Shown here piece by piece: positions 52,324 to 61,012 of a DNA stretch of 64,000 bases; position 1 is the stretch's first letter; each line of letters starts with the position of its first letter. The position numbers and the translations under genes are program-made. The notes below the pieces were generated by a model. The model had not been told where the DNA came from. It did no database searches and saw only the letters and a program-made list of their open reading frames with translations. Source of the DNA: Streptomyces gobiensis (GTDB lineage: Bacteria > Actinomycetota > Actinomycetes > Streptomycetales > Streptomycetaceae); contig NZ_CP086120.1 in the NCBI RefSeq assembly GCF_021216675.1, positions 4,958,501-5,022,500 on the forward strand. Direction: 5' to 3'.

Positions 52324-53697
52324 TCAGACGTTCCGGCTGGGCTTGCTCGTCTGCTCCGCTGGCGCGTCGCGGAACAGGTTGATGGCGTCGATGTGCTTGG
52401 CGCGCATCTCCTCGTCGCGCACGCCCATGCCCTCCTGCGGGGCGAGCGCGAGCACGGCGACCTTGCCCTGGTGGAGGTTGCGGTGCACGTCGTACGTGGC
52501 CTGACCGGTCTCCTCCAGGCTGTACGTCTTGGACACGGTGGGGTGGATCTTGCCCTTGGCGATCAGACGGTTGGCCTCCCACGCCTCCCGGTAGTTGGCG
52601 AAGTGCGAGCCCACGATGCGCTTGAGCGACATCCACAGATAGCGGTTGTCGTACTCGTGGTTGTAGCCGGAGGTCGAGGCACAGGTGACGATGGTGCCGC
52701 CCTTGCGGGTGACGTACACCGAGGCGCCGAAGGTCTCCCGGCCGGGGTGCTCAAAGACGATGTCGACGTCCTCGCCCCCGGTGAGCTCGCGGATGCGCTT
52801 GCCGAAGCGCTTCCACTCCCGGGGGTCCTGGTTGTGCTCGTCCTTCCAGAACTTGTAGCCCTCGGCCTTGCGGTCGATGATCGCCTCGGCGCCCATCTTC
52901 CGGCAGATCTCCGCCTTGTCCTCGCTGGAGACGACACAGATCGGGTTGGCGCCGCCGGCCAGCGCGAACTGGGTGGCGTAGCTGCCGAGACCGCCGCTGG
53001 CGCCCCAGATGAGGACATTGTCGCCCTGCTTCATGCCCGCGCCGTTACGGGAGACCAGCTGCCGGTAGGCGGTGGAGTTGACCAGACCGGGGGCGGCTGC
53101 CTCCTCCCAGGTGAGGTGTCCGGGCTTGGGCATCAGCTGGTTGGACTTGACCAGCGCGATCTCGGCGAGGCCGCCGAAGTTGGTCTCAAAGCCCCAGATG
53201 CGCTGCTCGGGGTCGAGCATGGTGTCGTTGTGCCCGTCGGCGGACTCCAGCTCCACGGAGAGGCAGTGCGCCACGACCTCGTCGCCCGGCCGCCAGGCGT
53301 TGACGCCCGGGCCGGTGCGCAGCACGACCCCCGACAGGTCGGAGCCGATGATGTGGTACGGCAGATCGTGCCGCTTGGCCAGCGGCGACGTGCGTCCGTA
53401 GCGCTCCAGGAAGCCGAAGGTCGACAGTGGCTCAAAGATCGAGGTCCACACCGAGTTGTAGTTCACGGAGCTGGCCATCACGGCGACCAGGGCCTCGCCC
53501 GGGCCCAGTTCGGGCACCGGGACGTCGTCCAGGTGAAGGGACTTACGGGGGTCCTTCTCCCAGGTGGCCAGCCCCTGGAACATCTCGGCGTCGTCCTTGT
53601 GCACGGTCACCGCGCGGTAGGACTCCGGGAGCTGGAGCTGGGCGAAGTCTTCTGAGGTGCTGTCTGGCGCGAGAATCGCGTCAAGGATGCTGTTCAC
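52324..53697 (-). CDS. ccr: Crotonyl-CoA carboxylase/reductase
   Basis: 457-aa NADPH-dependent medium-chain dehydrogenase-fold enzyme that reduces and carboxylates crotonyl-CoA to ethylmalonyl-CoA. The NADPH site is IWGASGGLGSYATQFA near residue 205. WGFETNFGGLAE near residue 168 holds the Phe-Glu pair reported to take part in CO2 binding in this family, and SSVNYNSVW near 78 the Asn. GTG 53697 has GGAGG seven bases upstream. It is the first gene of the ethylmalonyl-CoA operon; the enzyme also provides extender units for polyketides. Confidence 0.96.
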   Translation of the reverse strand: MNSILDAILAPDSTSEDFAQLQLPESYRAVTVHKDDAEMFQGLATWEKDPRKSLHLDDVPVPELGPGEALVAVMASSVNYNSVWTSIFEPLSTFGFLERYGRTSPLAKRHDLPYHIIGSDLSGVVLRTGPGVNAWRPGDEVVAHCLSVELESADGHNDTMLDPEQRIWGFETNFGGLAEIALVKSNQLMPKPGHLTWEEAAAPGLVNSTAYRQLVSRNGAGMKQGDNVLIWGASGGLGSYATQFALAGGANPICVVSSEDKAEICRKMGAEAIIDRKAEGYKFWKDEHNQDPREWKRFGKRIRELTGGEDVDIVFEHPGRETFGASVYVTRKGGTIVTCASTSGYNHEYDNRYLWMSLKRIVGSHFANYREAWEANRLIAKGKIHPTVSKTYSLEETGQATYDVHRNLHQGKVAVLALAPQEGMGVRDEEMRAKHIDAINLFRDAPAEQTSKPSRNV

Positions 53698-53872
53698 GGT
53701 ATGCCTCCGGCGAAGCGTGTTACGGGGACGCTTGAGGGACGTCGGGATGAGGCAGTGCCGTCGGTTCGGCGAGGTGTTGCTGTTGGCAGCGCTGGTGAGC
53801 GCGGGAGGTGCCTGTGACGCAGGCATCCGGACGCACGGTCGAGCCGTGGGGACAGTGCCCGGACTGGGGCTT

Positions 53873-53901
53873 ACGCTATGACACCCAGTGCCAGTGCACA
53901 A
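53873..53901 (-). promoter_or_regulatory. Candidate promoter of the ccr operon
   Basis: On the - strand, TTGTGC (53896-53901) and TAGCGT (53873-53878) are 17 bases apart. The predicted start of transcription near 53866 leaves a leader of about 170 bases. The palindrome 53882-53912 covers the -35 box and spacer. Confidence 0.5.
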
Positions 53902-53912
53902 GACACTGGGTG
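53882..53912. promoter_or_regulatory. Palindrome over the ccr promoter, candidate TetR operator
   Basis: CACCCAGTG (53882-53890) and CACTGGGTG (53904-53912), perfect 9-bp arms, 13-base spacer; an extra CCAGTG lies at 53891-53896. The adjoining TetR gene is the obvious candidate regulator. Confidence 0.6.
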
Positions 53913-53970
53913 CCAAGAATTTCCCTCAATTGTCATCCCCACCGCCCGCATGGGCAACGGGTGGGGTGTC

Positions 53971-54076
53971 CCCGGTCCCGCCCCTTCCCGAAACTGGGGG
54001 TTTGCGCCCCCAGACCCCCACGGTGTTGTGGGCAGTCTCTGCCAGGGGCGGAGGGTGGGCACAACACGGCCGCACC
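53971..54076 (-). repeat. Mosaic palindromic intergenic repeat, copy 6
   Basis: Contains CCGGTCCCGCCCCTTCCCGA, then CCCCCAGACCCCCACGGTGT, TTGTGGGCAGTCTCTGCC and GGGTGGGCACAACACGG. The CTCGCAGCCCCGCGAGG module of other copies is replaced by a TCTCTGCCAGGGGC variant. It lies just downstream of the TetR gene's stop... on the - strand this is after that gene and before the ccr promoter. Confidence 0.75.
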
Positions 54077-54123
54077 CTGGGACCGGGGACCCCCGGAGCG
54101 GGGTCGCCCCATGGGGCAGCGCG

Positions 54124-54897
54124 CTAGCTCTGGCGCAGGGCGCGTTCGATGGTCTGCATGACCTCATCCAGCGGAGCATCCGTGCGGGCCACCGTCACCA
54201 GCACCTTGCCCTGCGCCGAGGCCCGCGCGGCGGGCCCGCCCCGCCCAGTGGTCTCCCCCCGGCTGGCGCCGAACCCGGTGCCGAAGGTCTGCCGCACAAT
54301 CCCGAACGCGTGATCCAGCTGCGCCTCCACATCGCCCACCCCGCCGCCGCGCAGCCAGCGCCGCAGCACATGGTTGTGCGCGGTGACCACCGCCGACGCG
54401 GCGACCTCGGCGAGCAGCGGGTCGTCGTCACCGTCGTGGTGCGCGGCCTCATCGAAGTGGCCCAGCAGATAACGGGTGAACAGCCGCTCATAGCGGGCCA
54501 CCGAGGCGATCTCCCGCTCGCGCAGCGCGGGCACCTCCCGGGTCAGCTTGTAACGCTCCACGCTCCCGGCCGGTGAGGCCGCGTACATCTTCATGACTTC
54601 CTTGATGCCTCGGCACACGGTGTCGAGTGGATGCTCATGCGCGGGCGCGGCATCCAGCACGGCCCGGGCGCGCTCCAGAGTGTCATCGTGGTCCGGGAAG
54701 ATCGCCTCTTCCTTGGAGCGGAAGTGGCGGAAGAAGGTACGGCGGGCCACACCCGCCGTGGCGGCGATCTCGTCGACCGTGGTCGCCTCGTAACCCTTGG
54801 TGGCGAAGAGCTCCATCGCGGCCGCCGCCAAGTCACGCCGCATCTTCAGGCGCTGGGACGATGCGGGCGTACGGGCGGTCTTTGTGGGCTGCGACAT
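54124..54897 (-). CDS. TetR-family regulator next to the ccr operon
   Basis: 257-aa TetR regulator. The N-terminal helix-turn-helix is TKGYEATTVDEIAATAGVARRTFFRHF (about residues 32-58), followed by a helical ligand domain. The C-terminus has 50 residues (GRGGPAARASAQGK onward) beyond the usual 200-aa form. ATG 54897 is followed by a basic start; no strong ribosome site. Flanked by hbd and ccr in the same direction, so it probably controls acyl-CoA genes; the palindrome at 53882 is a candidate target. Confidence 0.88.
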   Translation of the reverse strand: MSQPTKTARTPASSQRLKMRRDLAAAAMELFATKGYEATTVDEIAATAGVARRTFFRHFRSKEEAIFPDHDDTLERARAVLDAAPAHEHPLDTVCRGIKEVMKMYAASPAGSVERYKLTREVPALREREIASVARYERLFTRYLLGHFDEAAHHDGDDDPLLAEVAASAVVTAHNHVLRRWLRGGGVGDVEAQLDHAFGIVRQTFGTGFGASRGETTGRGGPAARASAQGKVLVTVARTDAPLDEVMQTIERALRQS

Positions 54898-54983
54898 GTG
54901 TTGAACGTTACACGGGGATATGCGCTCGGGAGGCGGGCTGCCCAGAGGTGGCTCCAGCAGCCCGCCCCACCCGGGGGCCTCGC

Positions 54984-56768
54984 TCACCGACGGGCGTACT
55001 CACGGAAGCCGCGCCCCGACTTACGGCCCAGGCAGCCCGCCGCGACCAGATGCTCCAGCAGTGGCGCCGGGGCCAGGCCCGGGTCGCGGAACTCCTTGTG
55101 CAGGACCTGCTCGATGGCCAGTGACACATCGAGCCCGACGACGTCCAGCAGCTCGAAGGGGCCCATGGGGTAGCCGCCGCCGAGCTTCATGGCCGTGTCG
55201 ATGTCGTCGAGGGTGGCGTAGTGCTCCTCGACCATCTTGATCGCGTTGTTGAGGTAGGGGAACAGCAGCGCGTTCACGATGAAGCCCGCACGGTCGCCGC
55301 AGTCCACCGGGTGCTTGCGGATCTTGCCGCACACCTCGCGCACGGTGGCGTGCACATCGTCGCCGGTGAGGACCGTACGCACCACCTCGACCAGCTTCAT
55401 CGCGGGCGCCGGGTTGAAGAAGTGCATCCCGATGACGTCCTGCGGCCGCGAGGTGGCTCTGGCGCAGGCGACGACCGGTAGCGAAGAGGTGGTCGTCGCC
55501 AGCACCGCGCCGGGCTTGCACACCTTGTCCAGGGTGGCGAAGAGCTGCTGCTTGACCGTCAGGTCCTCGGCGACCGCCTCCACCGCCAGATCCACCTCGG
55601 CCAGCGCGTCCAGCGAGCCCGCCGGGGTGATCCGGGCGAGCGTCGCGTCGCGGTCCTCCTGGCTCAGCCGCCCCTTCTTCACCGAGCGGTCCAGGGACTT
55701 GGCGATCCGGGCCTTGGCCGTTTCGGCCTTCTCCTCGCTGCGGGCGGTGAGCACCACCGCGTAGCCCGCCTTGGCGAAGACCTCGGCGATACCGCTGGCC
55801 ATGGTGCCCGAGCCCGCCACCCCCACCGCGTTCACCGAGCGGGGAGCACCGCTCTGCGCGCCCTCGGCCGGGGTCTCGGCGTCCGGGACGACGGTCGGGC
55901 TCCCCAGCGACTCATAGGAGTAGAAGCCACGGCCCGCCTTACGTCCGGTGAGCCCCGCCTGGGTGAGCTGACCCAGGATCGGGGCGGGAGCGTGCAGCCG
56001 GTCCCGGGACTCGGCGTACATGGCGTCCAGGACGGTACGGGCGGTGTCGATGCCGATCAGATCGAGCAGGGCGAGCGGCCCCATCGGCAGCCCGCAGCCC
56101 AGCTTCATCGCGGCGTCGATGTCCTCCCGGGTGGCGTACTTGGCCTCGTACATCGCGGCGGCCTGGTTCAGGTAGCCGAAGAGCAGCCCGTCGGCGACAA
56201 AGCCCGGCCGGTCGCCGACCGCGATCGGCTCCTTGTCCAGTTCCTCGGCGAGCTGGGTCACCGCGTCAACCGCGTCCGGCGAGGTCAGCACGCAGGAGAC
56301 CACCTCGACGAGCTTCATCGCCGGAGCCGGGTTGAAGAAGTGCAGGCCCACGACGCGTTCGGGGTGCGCGGAGTCGGCGGCGAGCCGGGTGACCGAGAGC
56401 GCGTTGGTGCCGGTGGCGAGGATCGCGGTCGGCTTGACGATGTCGTCCAGCGCGTGGAAGACCTGATGCTTGAGCTCGTAACTCTCGGGCACGACCTCAA
56501 TCACCAGCTCGGCGTCGGCGGCGGCCTGGAGGTCCGGGTAGGTGCGGAAGCGGGCCAGGATGTCCTGCCGTTCCTGCTCGGTGATCCGCTCACGCTCGAC
56601 GGCGCGGGCGGTGGCGGCCTCCAGGCTGAGGACGGCCTGCCGGGCCGCCTCGCCGCTGGTGTCGATGCCGATCACCTCGCGCCCTGCGCGGGCCAGGACT
56701 TCGGCGATACCGGTGCCCATCGTGCCGAGGCCGACGATGGCAACTGTGGTCAGGGAGGGACGGTCCAT
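54984..56768 (-). CDS. hbd: 3-hydroxyacyl-CoA dehydrogenase, tandem two-copy form
   Basis: 594-aa protein made of two 3-hydroxybutyryl-CoA dehydrogenase units in tandem. Each has a Rossmann motif (IVGLGTMGTGIAEVLARAG at residues 9-27 and GVAGSGTMASGIAEVFAKAG near 321), the catalytic HFFNPAPAMKLVEVV block and a C-terminal GRKAGRGFYSYE or GRKSGRGFREYA. Single-unit enzymes are about 285 aa. It oxidises or forms 3-hydroxybutyryl-CoA, feeding crotonyl-CoA to ccr. ATG 56768; GTG 56771 is adjacent. Confidence 0.93.
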   Translation of the reverse strand: MDRPSLTTVAIVGLGTMGTGIAEVLARAGREVIGIDTSGEAARQAVLSLEAATARAVERERITEQERQDILARFRTYPDLQAAADAELVIEVVPESYELKHQVFHALDDIVKPTAILATGTNALSVTRLAADSAHPERVVGLHFFNPAPAMKLVEVVSCVLTSPDAVDAVTQLAEELDKEPIAVGDRPGFVADGLLFGYLNQAAAMYEAKYATREDIDAAMKLGCGLPMGPLALLDLIGIDTARTVLDAMYAESRDRLHAPAPILGQLTQAGLTGRKAGRGFYSYESLGSPTVVPDAETPAEGAQSGAPRSVNAVGVAGSGTMASGIAEVFAKAGYAVVLTARSEEKAETAKARIAKSLDRSVKKGRLSQEDRDATLARITPAGSLDALAEVDLAVEAVAEDLTVKQQLFATLDKVCKPGAVLATTTSSLPVVACARATSRPQDVIGMHFFNPAPAMKLVEVVRTVLTGDDVHATVREVCGKIRKHPVDCGDRAGFIVNALLFPYLNNAIKMVEEHYATLDDIDTAMKLGGGYPMGPFELLDVVGLDVSLAIEQVLHKEFRDPGLAPAPLLEHLVAAGCLGRKSGRGFREYARR

Positions 56769-57120
56769 CACGGGACTCCAGGAGGGGTGACGACTGACTG
56801 AGCAGATGAGGGTGCTGGTGCGCCACACGGAAGGGCGCGCACCGAAAGCGCAGGCATGGACCGCGGCTACGCGGACATACGCGTGGCTGTGTGGAGTTGC
56901 CGGGCCGACCCTGTCCCGGGGGCCGGACCGTACTGGAACGTACTGGAACGTACGTGGCGTACTCGTGCTGAACCGACTGACACTCTCGGCGGCTGCGTCA
57001 CCAGGCCGCCTGAGCGGGGGTGCCGCTCTGATGAGCACGCTAACTCACGAGTAACAAGAACACCAGAGGGCAGAACACGCCATGATGTGTGGTGCGGGTC
57101 ACTCGGAAGGCGGGGCAGGG
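56769..57120. other. Divergent gap between hbd and HEAT-repeat gene
   Basis: 352 bases. It carries the 10-bp tandem repeat at 56929-56954 and otherwise nothing firm. Divergent promoters for hbd and the HEAT-repeat gene are expected here. Confidence 0.5.
56929..56954. repeat. 10-bp tandem repeat in the hbd upstream region
   Basis: CGTACTGGAA repeated twice and followed by CGTACG, then a looser GTGGCGTACTC. Three GTAC words spaced 10 bp apart would lie on one face of the helix, as for a regulator binding in series. Confidence 0.55.
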
Positions 57121-57699
57121 ATGGATGATCAGCTCCAGACGCTGGCGCGGCGGGTGCGGGGTGAGGCGGAGCGGGCGGAGTGTGAGCGGCTGCTGGCCCT
57201 CGTACGGAGGGGCGACCGCGCGGCGCACGATGAGCTGGCACTGGTGCTCACCGAGCCCGGACGGCCGCTGTGGATGCGGGAGATCGCCGCGTACGCACTC
57301 GGCTGTGCGGGCGACCGGCGGGCCTTTGAGACGCTGGTCTTCCTGCTCAACTACCGCGATCCCGCGCGGGGTGCCACCGCCGCGGCCGCACTGGCCCGGC
57401 TCGGTGATCCGCGTACCGCCCGCGCCGCCGCGACCCTGGCGACCAACGAGCTGCGCACCGCCTATGCCCTGCACCCCATCCGGCTGCTGGCCCAGCTCGG
57501 CGCTCCCGAGTCCGTACCGGTGCTCATCACCACGCTGCGGCGGCTGCTGGCCGGACCTGACCACTACTGGCCCATCGCACGGGCCTGCGCGGAAGGGCTC
57601 GGGCAGCTCGGCGACCCCCGGGCCCGGACGGTGCTGACCGCGGCCAGGGAATTCGATCAGCTGCGCGCCGTCGCCGACAAAGCACTGCGCTGTCTGTGA
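57121..57699 (+). CDS. HEAT-repeat domain protein
   Basis: 192-aa soluble alpha-solenoid protein. At least three HEAT-like hairpins are visible: EIAAYALGCAGDRRAFETLV, AAAALARLGDPRTARAAATL and ACAEGLGQLGDPRARTVLTAA, each with the LGD turn. Such repeats mediate protein binding; no enzyme is implied. ATG 57121 has GGGGCAGG upstream; the earlier ATG at 57082 lacks one. Divergent from hbd. Confidence 0.8.
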   Translation: MDDQLQTLARRVRGEAERAECERLLALVRRGDRAAHDELALVLTEPGRPLWMREIAAYALGCAGDRRAFETLVFLLNYRDPARGATAAAALARLGDPRTARAAATLATNELRTAYALHPIRLLAQLGAPESVPVLITTLRRLLAGPDHYWPIARACAEGLGQLGDPRARTVLTAAREFDQLRAVADKALRCL

Positions 57700-57805
57700 C
57701 ACGGTCTGTGACTCATATGCGCTCTTGCCCCGAATGCGGCGGCGGCATCTACTGGGCGCTGCGGCTACAACTGGCTGCAACTGGCGGGTGAGCAACGGAG
57801 GTGGA

Positions 57806-58852
57806 GTGAGCGTGCGGCCCCTGACCTTTGTCGTCGGCACCGGGCGCAGCGGCTCGACCGCGCTGTCGAGCATCGTGAACCTGCACCCCGATGTGCTCAG
57901 CCTCAATGAGCTCCTCGCTTCGGTCGGCGCCGACCCCCGCCGTGACCCGCTGCCCGACAAGCCGCTGTCCGGGGTGGAGTTCTGGAGTCTGCTCGCCGAC
58001 CCGAACCGGGTCTTCGACCGGATGATCCGCAGCGGTGCCCCGTTGCCGGAGTTTCTCTACAACCGGTCCCCTGGCCGCTTCTCGGCCGAGACCACCGGCA
58101 TCCCCGCGCTCTGCCTGATGGTCCTGCCGCATCTCACCGACGACCCGGACACACTGCTCGATGAGCTCGCTCCCCGGGTCACCGCCTGGCCCAGCCGTCC
58201 GGTCGCCGCGCACTACGCGGCGCTGTTCGATCTGCTCTGCGCCCGCTTCGGCCGCCGGGCGGTCATCGAGCGCTCGGGCTACTCCCTGGGCTGGGTGCCC
58301 CGGCTGCGCGAGACGTTCCCGGAGGCGCGCTTTGTCCATCTGTTCAGGAACGGGCCGGACTGCGCGCTGTCCATGAGCCGTCACTCCGGCTACCGGATGA
58401 TTACGCAACTGCGGGAGATCGAGGAGTCGGCCGGGGTCAGCTCGCTGGCCGACCTCACCGAGGAACACATCCGGTCTCTGCCCCCCGAGCTGGCCGGACT
58501 GCTGGCCGACCGGTTCGATCCCGCCCTGGTCCTGGAACGGCCGCTGCCGGTTACCCGGTTCGGCTCATTGTGGTCGCGCATCATCACCGATGGGGTGGCC
58601 ATGCTGAACAAGATCCCGGCCCGGCAGCGTACGACCCTGGCGTACGAGGACCTGCTGGCCGCACCGGAGCGGGAGCTGGCGCGGCTGGCCGAGTTCGCCG
58701 GTGTGGAGCCGCTGCGGGACTGGCTGGACACCGGGCAGGCCATGCTCGACAGCGGACGGCGCGGCGCCGCCCTGCGGCTGCCGCCGGAAGAGCTCTCGGC
58801 GCTCCGCGAGAGCTGCGCCCCGGGTATGGCGGCCTTGCGCGGAGCGCGCTGA
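57806..58852 (+). CDS. Sulfotransferase family protein
   Basis: 348-aa PAPS-dependent sulfotransferase-like protein. The 5'-phosphosulfate loop is VVGTGRSGSTALSSIV at about residues 9-24; the 3'-phosphate region is FVHLFRNGPDCALSMSRHSG near 190. The substrate is unknown; the actinomycete family includes sulfotransferases for lipids and trehalose. GTG 57806 has GGAGGTGGA just upstream; GTG 57812 is also possible. Two genes away from a SulP anion transporter, which may or may not be a coincidence. Confidence 0.82.
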   Translation: MSVRPLTFVVGTGRSGSTALSSIVNLHPDVLSLNELLASVGADPRRDPLPDKPLSGVEFWSLLADPNRVFDRMIRSGAPLPEFLYNRSPGRFSAETTGIPALCLMVLPHLTDDPDTLLDELAPRVTAWPSRPVAAHYAALFDLLCARFGRRAVIERSGYSLGWVPRLRETFPEARFVHLFRNGPDCALSMSRHSGYRMITQLREIEESAGVSSLADLTEEHIRSLPPELAGLLADRFDPALVLERPLPVTRFGSLWSRIITDGVAMLNKIPARQRTTLAYEDLLAAPERELARLAEFAGVEPLRDWLDTGQAMLDSGRRGAALRLPPEELSALRESCAPGMAALRGAR

Positions 58853-58927
58853 TCCGCCTGTTCCTCAGGCGCCCGGCAGCGTGAGGCTCTCCGGGATCGC
58901 GTCGAAAGCCTCTGCCGCCTGGCGGGA

Positions 58928-58955
58928 AACTCTACCCTCACGAGAGGGTAGAGTT
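58928..58955. promoter_or_regulatory. MerR-type operator upstream of the first MerR gene
   Basis: Perfect palindrome: AACTCTACCCTC and GAGGGTAGAGTT around ACGA. The right arm contains TAGAGT (58949-58954), a plausible -10 box, so the dyad sits in the -35/-10 spacer as is usual for MerR control. A degenerate copy sits before the SulP gene at 62370-62397. Confidence 0.85.
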
Positions 58956-58974
58956 CTGGTGGAGAGGCGGTGCG

Positions 58975-59415
58975 ATGGTGCGGCAGCTGATGCGGATCGG
59001 CGAGGTGTCCGAGCGTACGGGCTTGTCCCTGCGCACCATCCGGCACTACGAGGAGGTCGGCATCATCGGCCCCACCTCCCGCAGCGAGGGGGGCTTCCGG
59101 CTCTATACGGAGGCGGAGGTGCGGCGGCTCGCTGTGGTGCGCCGGATGCGGCCGCTCGGTTTCTGCCTGGAGGACGTACGGTCGTTGTTGGGAGTGCTGG
59201 AGCGGCTGCCCTCTACGGACCGGGCGGCGTCCGGGACTGATATCCAAGCGCACGATGAACTGGTGGCGACATTGCGGAAATTCTGGCAGGAAACGGACGC
59301 GAGGTGCGAGGGCCTGCGCCAGGAGCTGGCGAAGGCGGAGGACTTCGCCAGCTCGCTGCATGGTCATCTGGCACGCCTCGCGGAGGCGTCGGCGGCTCCG
59401 GGCGGGAAGCGATGA
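58975..59415 (+). CDS. MerR-family regulator (operon with prfC)
   Basis: 146-aa MerR protein: winged helix MRIGEVSERTGLSLRTIRHY at residues 6-25, YEEVGIIGPTSRSEGGFRLY, then a dimerisation coiled coil and a short C-terminal region with C111 (DARCE). It is a clear paralogue of the MerR protein encoded at 61850-62248, with the same cysteine in the same DARCE context. A perfect dyad covers its promoter, implying autoregulation. It overlaps the prfC start by 4 bp. Confidence 0.92.
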   Translation: MVRQLMRIGEVSERTGLSLRTIRHYEEVGIIGPTSRSEGGFRLYTEAEVRRLAVVRRMRPLGFCLEDVRSLLGVLERLPSTDRAASGTDIQAHDELVATLRKFWQETDARCEGLRQELAKAEDFASSLHGHLARLAEASAAPGGKR

Positions 59416-61001
59416 GCGGGCCCGCTGAAGAGGCCGCGCGCCGTCGTACGTTCGCTGTGATCAGCCACCCCGACGCGGGTAAGTCGACGCTGACCGAAGC
59501 CCTGGCCCTGCACGCCCATGCGATCACCTCGGCGGGCGCGGTGCACGGCAAGGGCAGCCGGAAGGGCGTCTCGTCCGACTGGATGGAGATGGAGAAGGCG
59601 CGCGGCATCTCCGTTACCTCCGCGGTGCTGCAGTTCGGTCACCGGGGGCAGGTGCTCAATCTGCTGGACACCCCGGGCCACGCCGACTTCTCCGAGGACA
59701 CCTACCGGGTGCTGGCCGCCGTCGACTGCGCGATCATGCTCATTGACGCGGCCAAGGGCCTGGAGGAGCAGACCCGCAAGCTCTTCGATGTCTGCCGCCA
59801 CCGTGGCATCCCTGTCATCACCTTCGTCAATAAGTGGGACCGGCCGGGCCGGGACGCCCTGGAACTGCTGGATGAGATCGAGCGGGAGTTCCGGCTGCGG
59901 CCTACGCCGGTCACCTGGCCGGTCGGTATCGCGGGCCATCTGCGCGGCCTCGTCGATGTCCGGGACCCGGACCGCATGCTGCGCTACACCCGTGCCCCCG
60001 GCGGTGCGAAGGAGGCCCTCGAGGAGACGGTCGAGGCCGACCGCGCCGCCGCCGAGGAGGGTGAGGACTGGGTACAGGCCACAGAGGAGCTGCACCTGCT
60101 GGCCGAGACCGGCGCCGAACACGACCAGGAGTCGTTCGAGGCCGGCAAGTCAACCCCGGTCTTCTTCGGTGCGGCCCTGAGCAATATCGGGGTACGGCTC
60201 CTGCTGGACGCGGTCGTCGATCTCGCTCCGGCACCGGCTGGGCGCCCGCTGGAAGGCGGGGGAGAGCGTCCGGTCGACGCCCCCTTCTCCGGGCTGGTTT
60301 TCAAAGTGCAGGCCAATATGGACCCTTCGCACCGCGACCGGATCGCCTTTATGCGGGTCTGTTCCGGGATCTTCGAGCGTGGCATGACCGTCACCCGGGC
60401 GGCGACCGGGCGGCCCTTCGCCACCAAGTACGCACACAGCGTCTTCGGCCAGGACCGCTCCTCCGTCGAAACCGCCTACCCCGGTGATGTGGTCGGCCTG
60501 GTCAACGCCGCCGCGCTACGCGTCGGGGACACTCTCTACACGGACAAGAGAGCCGTCTTCCCGCCGATGCCCACCTTCGCGCCCGAACACTTCGCGGTGG
60601 TACGCCCGGTGGACATCGGCCGCTCCAAACAATTCCGGCGCGGCATCGCGCAGCTGGACGAGGAGGGCGTCGTCCAGGTGCTGGTCTCCGAGCGGCGCGG
60701 GGAGCAGGCACCGGTGCTGGCGGCCGTAGGACCCATGCAGTTCGATGTGGTTCGGCACCGGATGGAGAACGAGTTCGGCGCCGCGGTCCGGCTGGAACCG
60801 CTGCAGTACGGCCATGCCCGCGCCACCGACAAGGCCGGAGCCGAGGCGCTCAACCGCTCCCGGCTGGTCCATGGTGAGGCGATGGTCCGCACCCGCGACG
60901 GTGCGTATCTGGGGCTCTTCCCCAACCGCTGGCACATCAGTTCCTTTGAGCGGGAGTTCCCGGACACCCCCCTGGAACCCCTTATCGCGGCTCACGAGTA
61001 G
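59412..61001 (+). CDS. prfC: Peptide chain release factor 3
   Basis: 529-aa translational GTPase that recycles class I release factors after termination; the same length as the E. coli protein. G1 SHPDAGKST at residues 18-26, the effector loop region around KARGISVTSAV, G3 DTPGHADF and G4 NKWDRPG are intact; later segments match EF-G-like domains II and III. ATG overlaps the MerR stop (ATGA), so synthesis is coupled to the regulator. It is followed by the zinc-ribbon gene at 12 bp. Confidence 0.96.
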   Translation: MSGPAEEAARRRTFAVISHPDAGKSTLTEALALHAHAITSAGAVHGKGSRKGVSSDWMEMEKARGISVTSAVLQFGHRGQVLNLLDTPGHADFSEDTYRVLAAVDCAIMLIDAAKGLEEQTRKLFDVCRHRGIPVITFVNKWDRPGRDALELLDEIEREFRLRPTPVTWPVGIAGHLRGLVDVRDPDRMLRYTRAPGGAKEALEETVEADRAAAEEGEDWVQATEELHLLAETGAEHDQESFEAGKSTPVFFGAALSNIGVRLLLDAVVDLAPAPAGRPLEGGGERPVDAPFSGLVFKVQANMDPSHRDRIAFMRVCSGIFERGMTVTRAATGRPFATKYAHSVFGQDRSSVETAYPGDVVGLVNAAALRVGDTLYTDKRAVFPPMPTFAPEHFAVVRPVDIGRSKQFRRGIAQLDEEGVVQVLVSERRGEQAPVLAAVGPMQFDVVRHRMENEFGAAVRLEPLQYGHARATDKAGAEALNRSRLVHGEAMVRTRDGAYLGLFPNRWHISSFEREFPDTPLEPLIAAHE

Positions 61002-61012
61002 GGAGGCGAGCC

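Larger units (their letters stand above)
53698..54123 (-). other. Long leader of the ethylmalonyl-CoA operon
   Basis: 426-base gap between ccr and the TetR gene. From the ccr side: about 175 bases of 5' leader without obvious structure, then the promoter and palindrome at 53873-53912, then repeat copy 6 (53971-54076) and about 45 plain bases. Confidence 0.6.
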
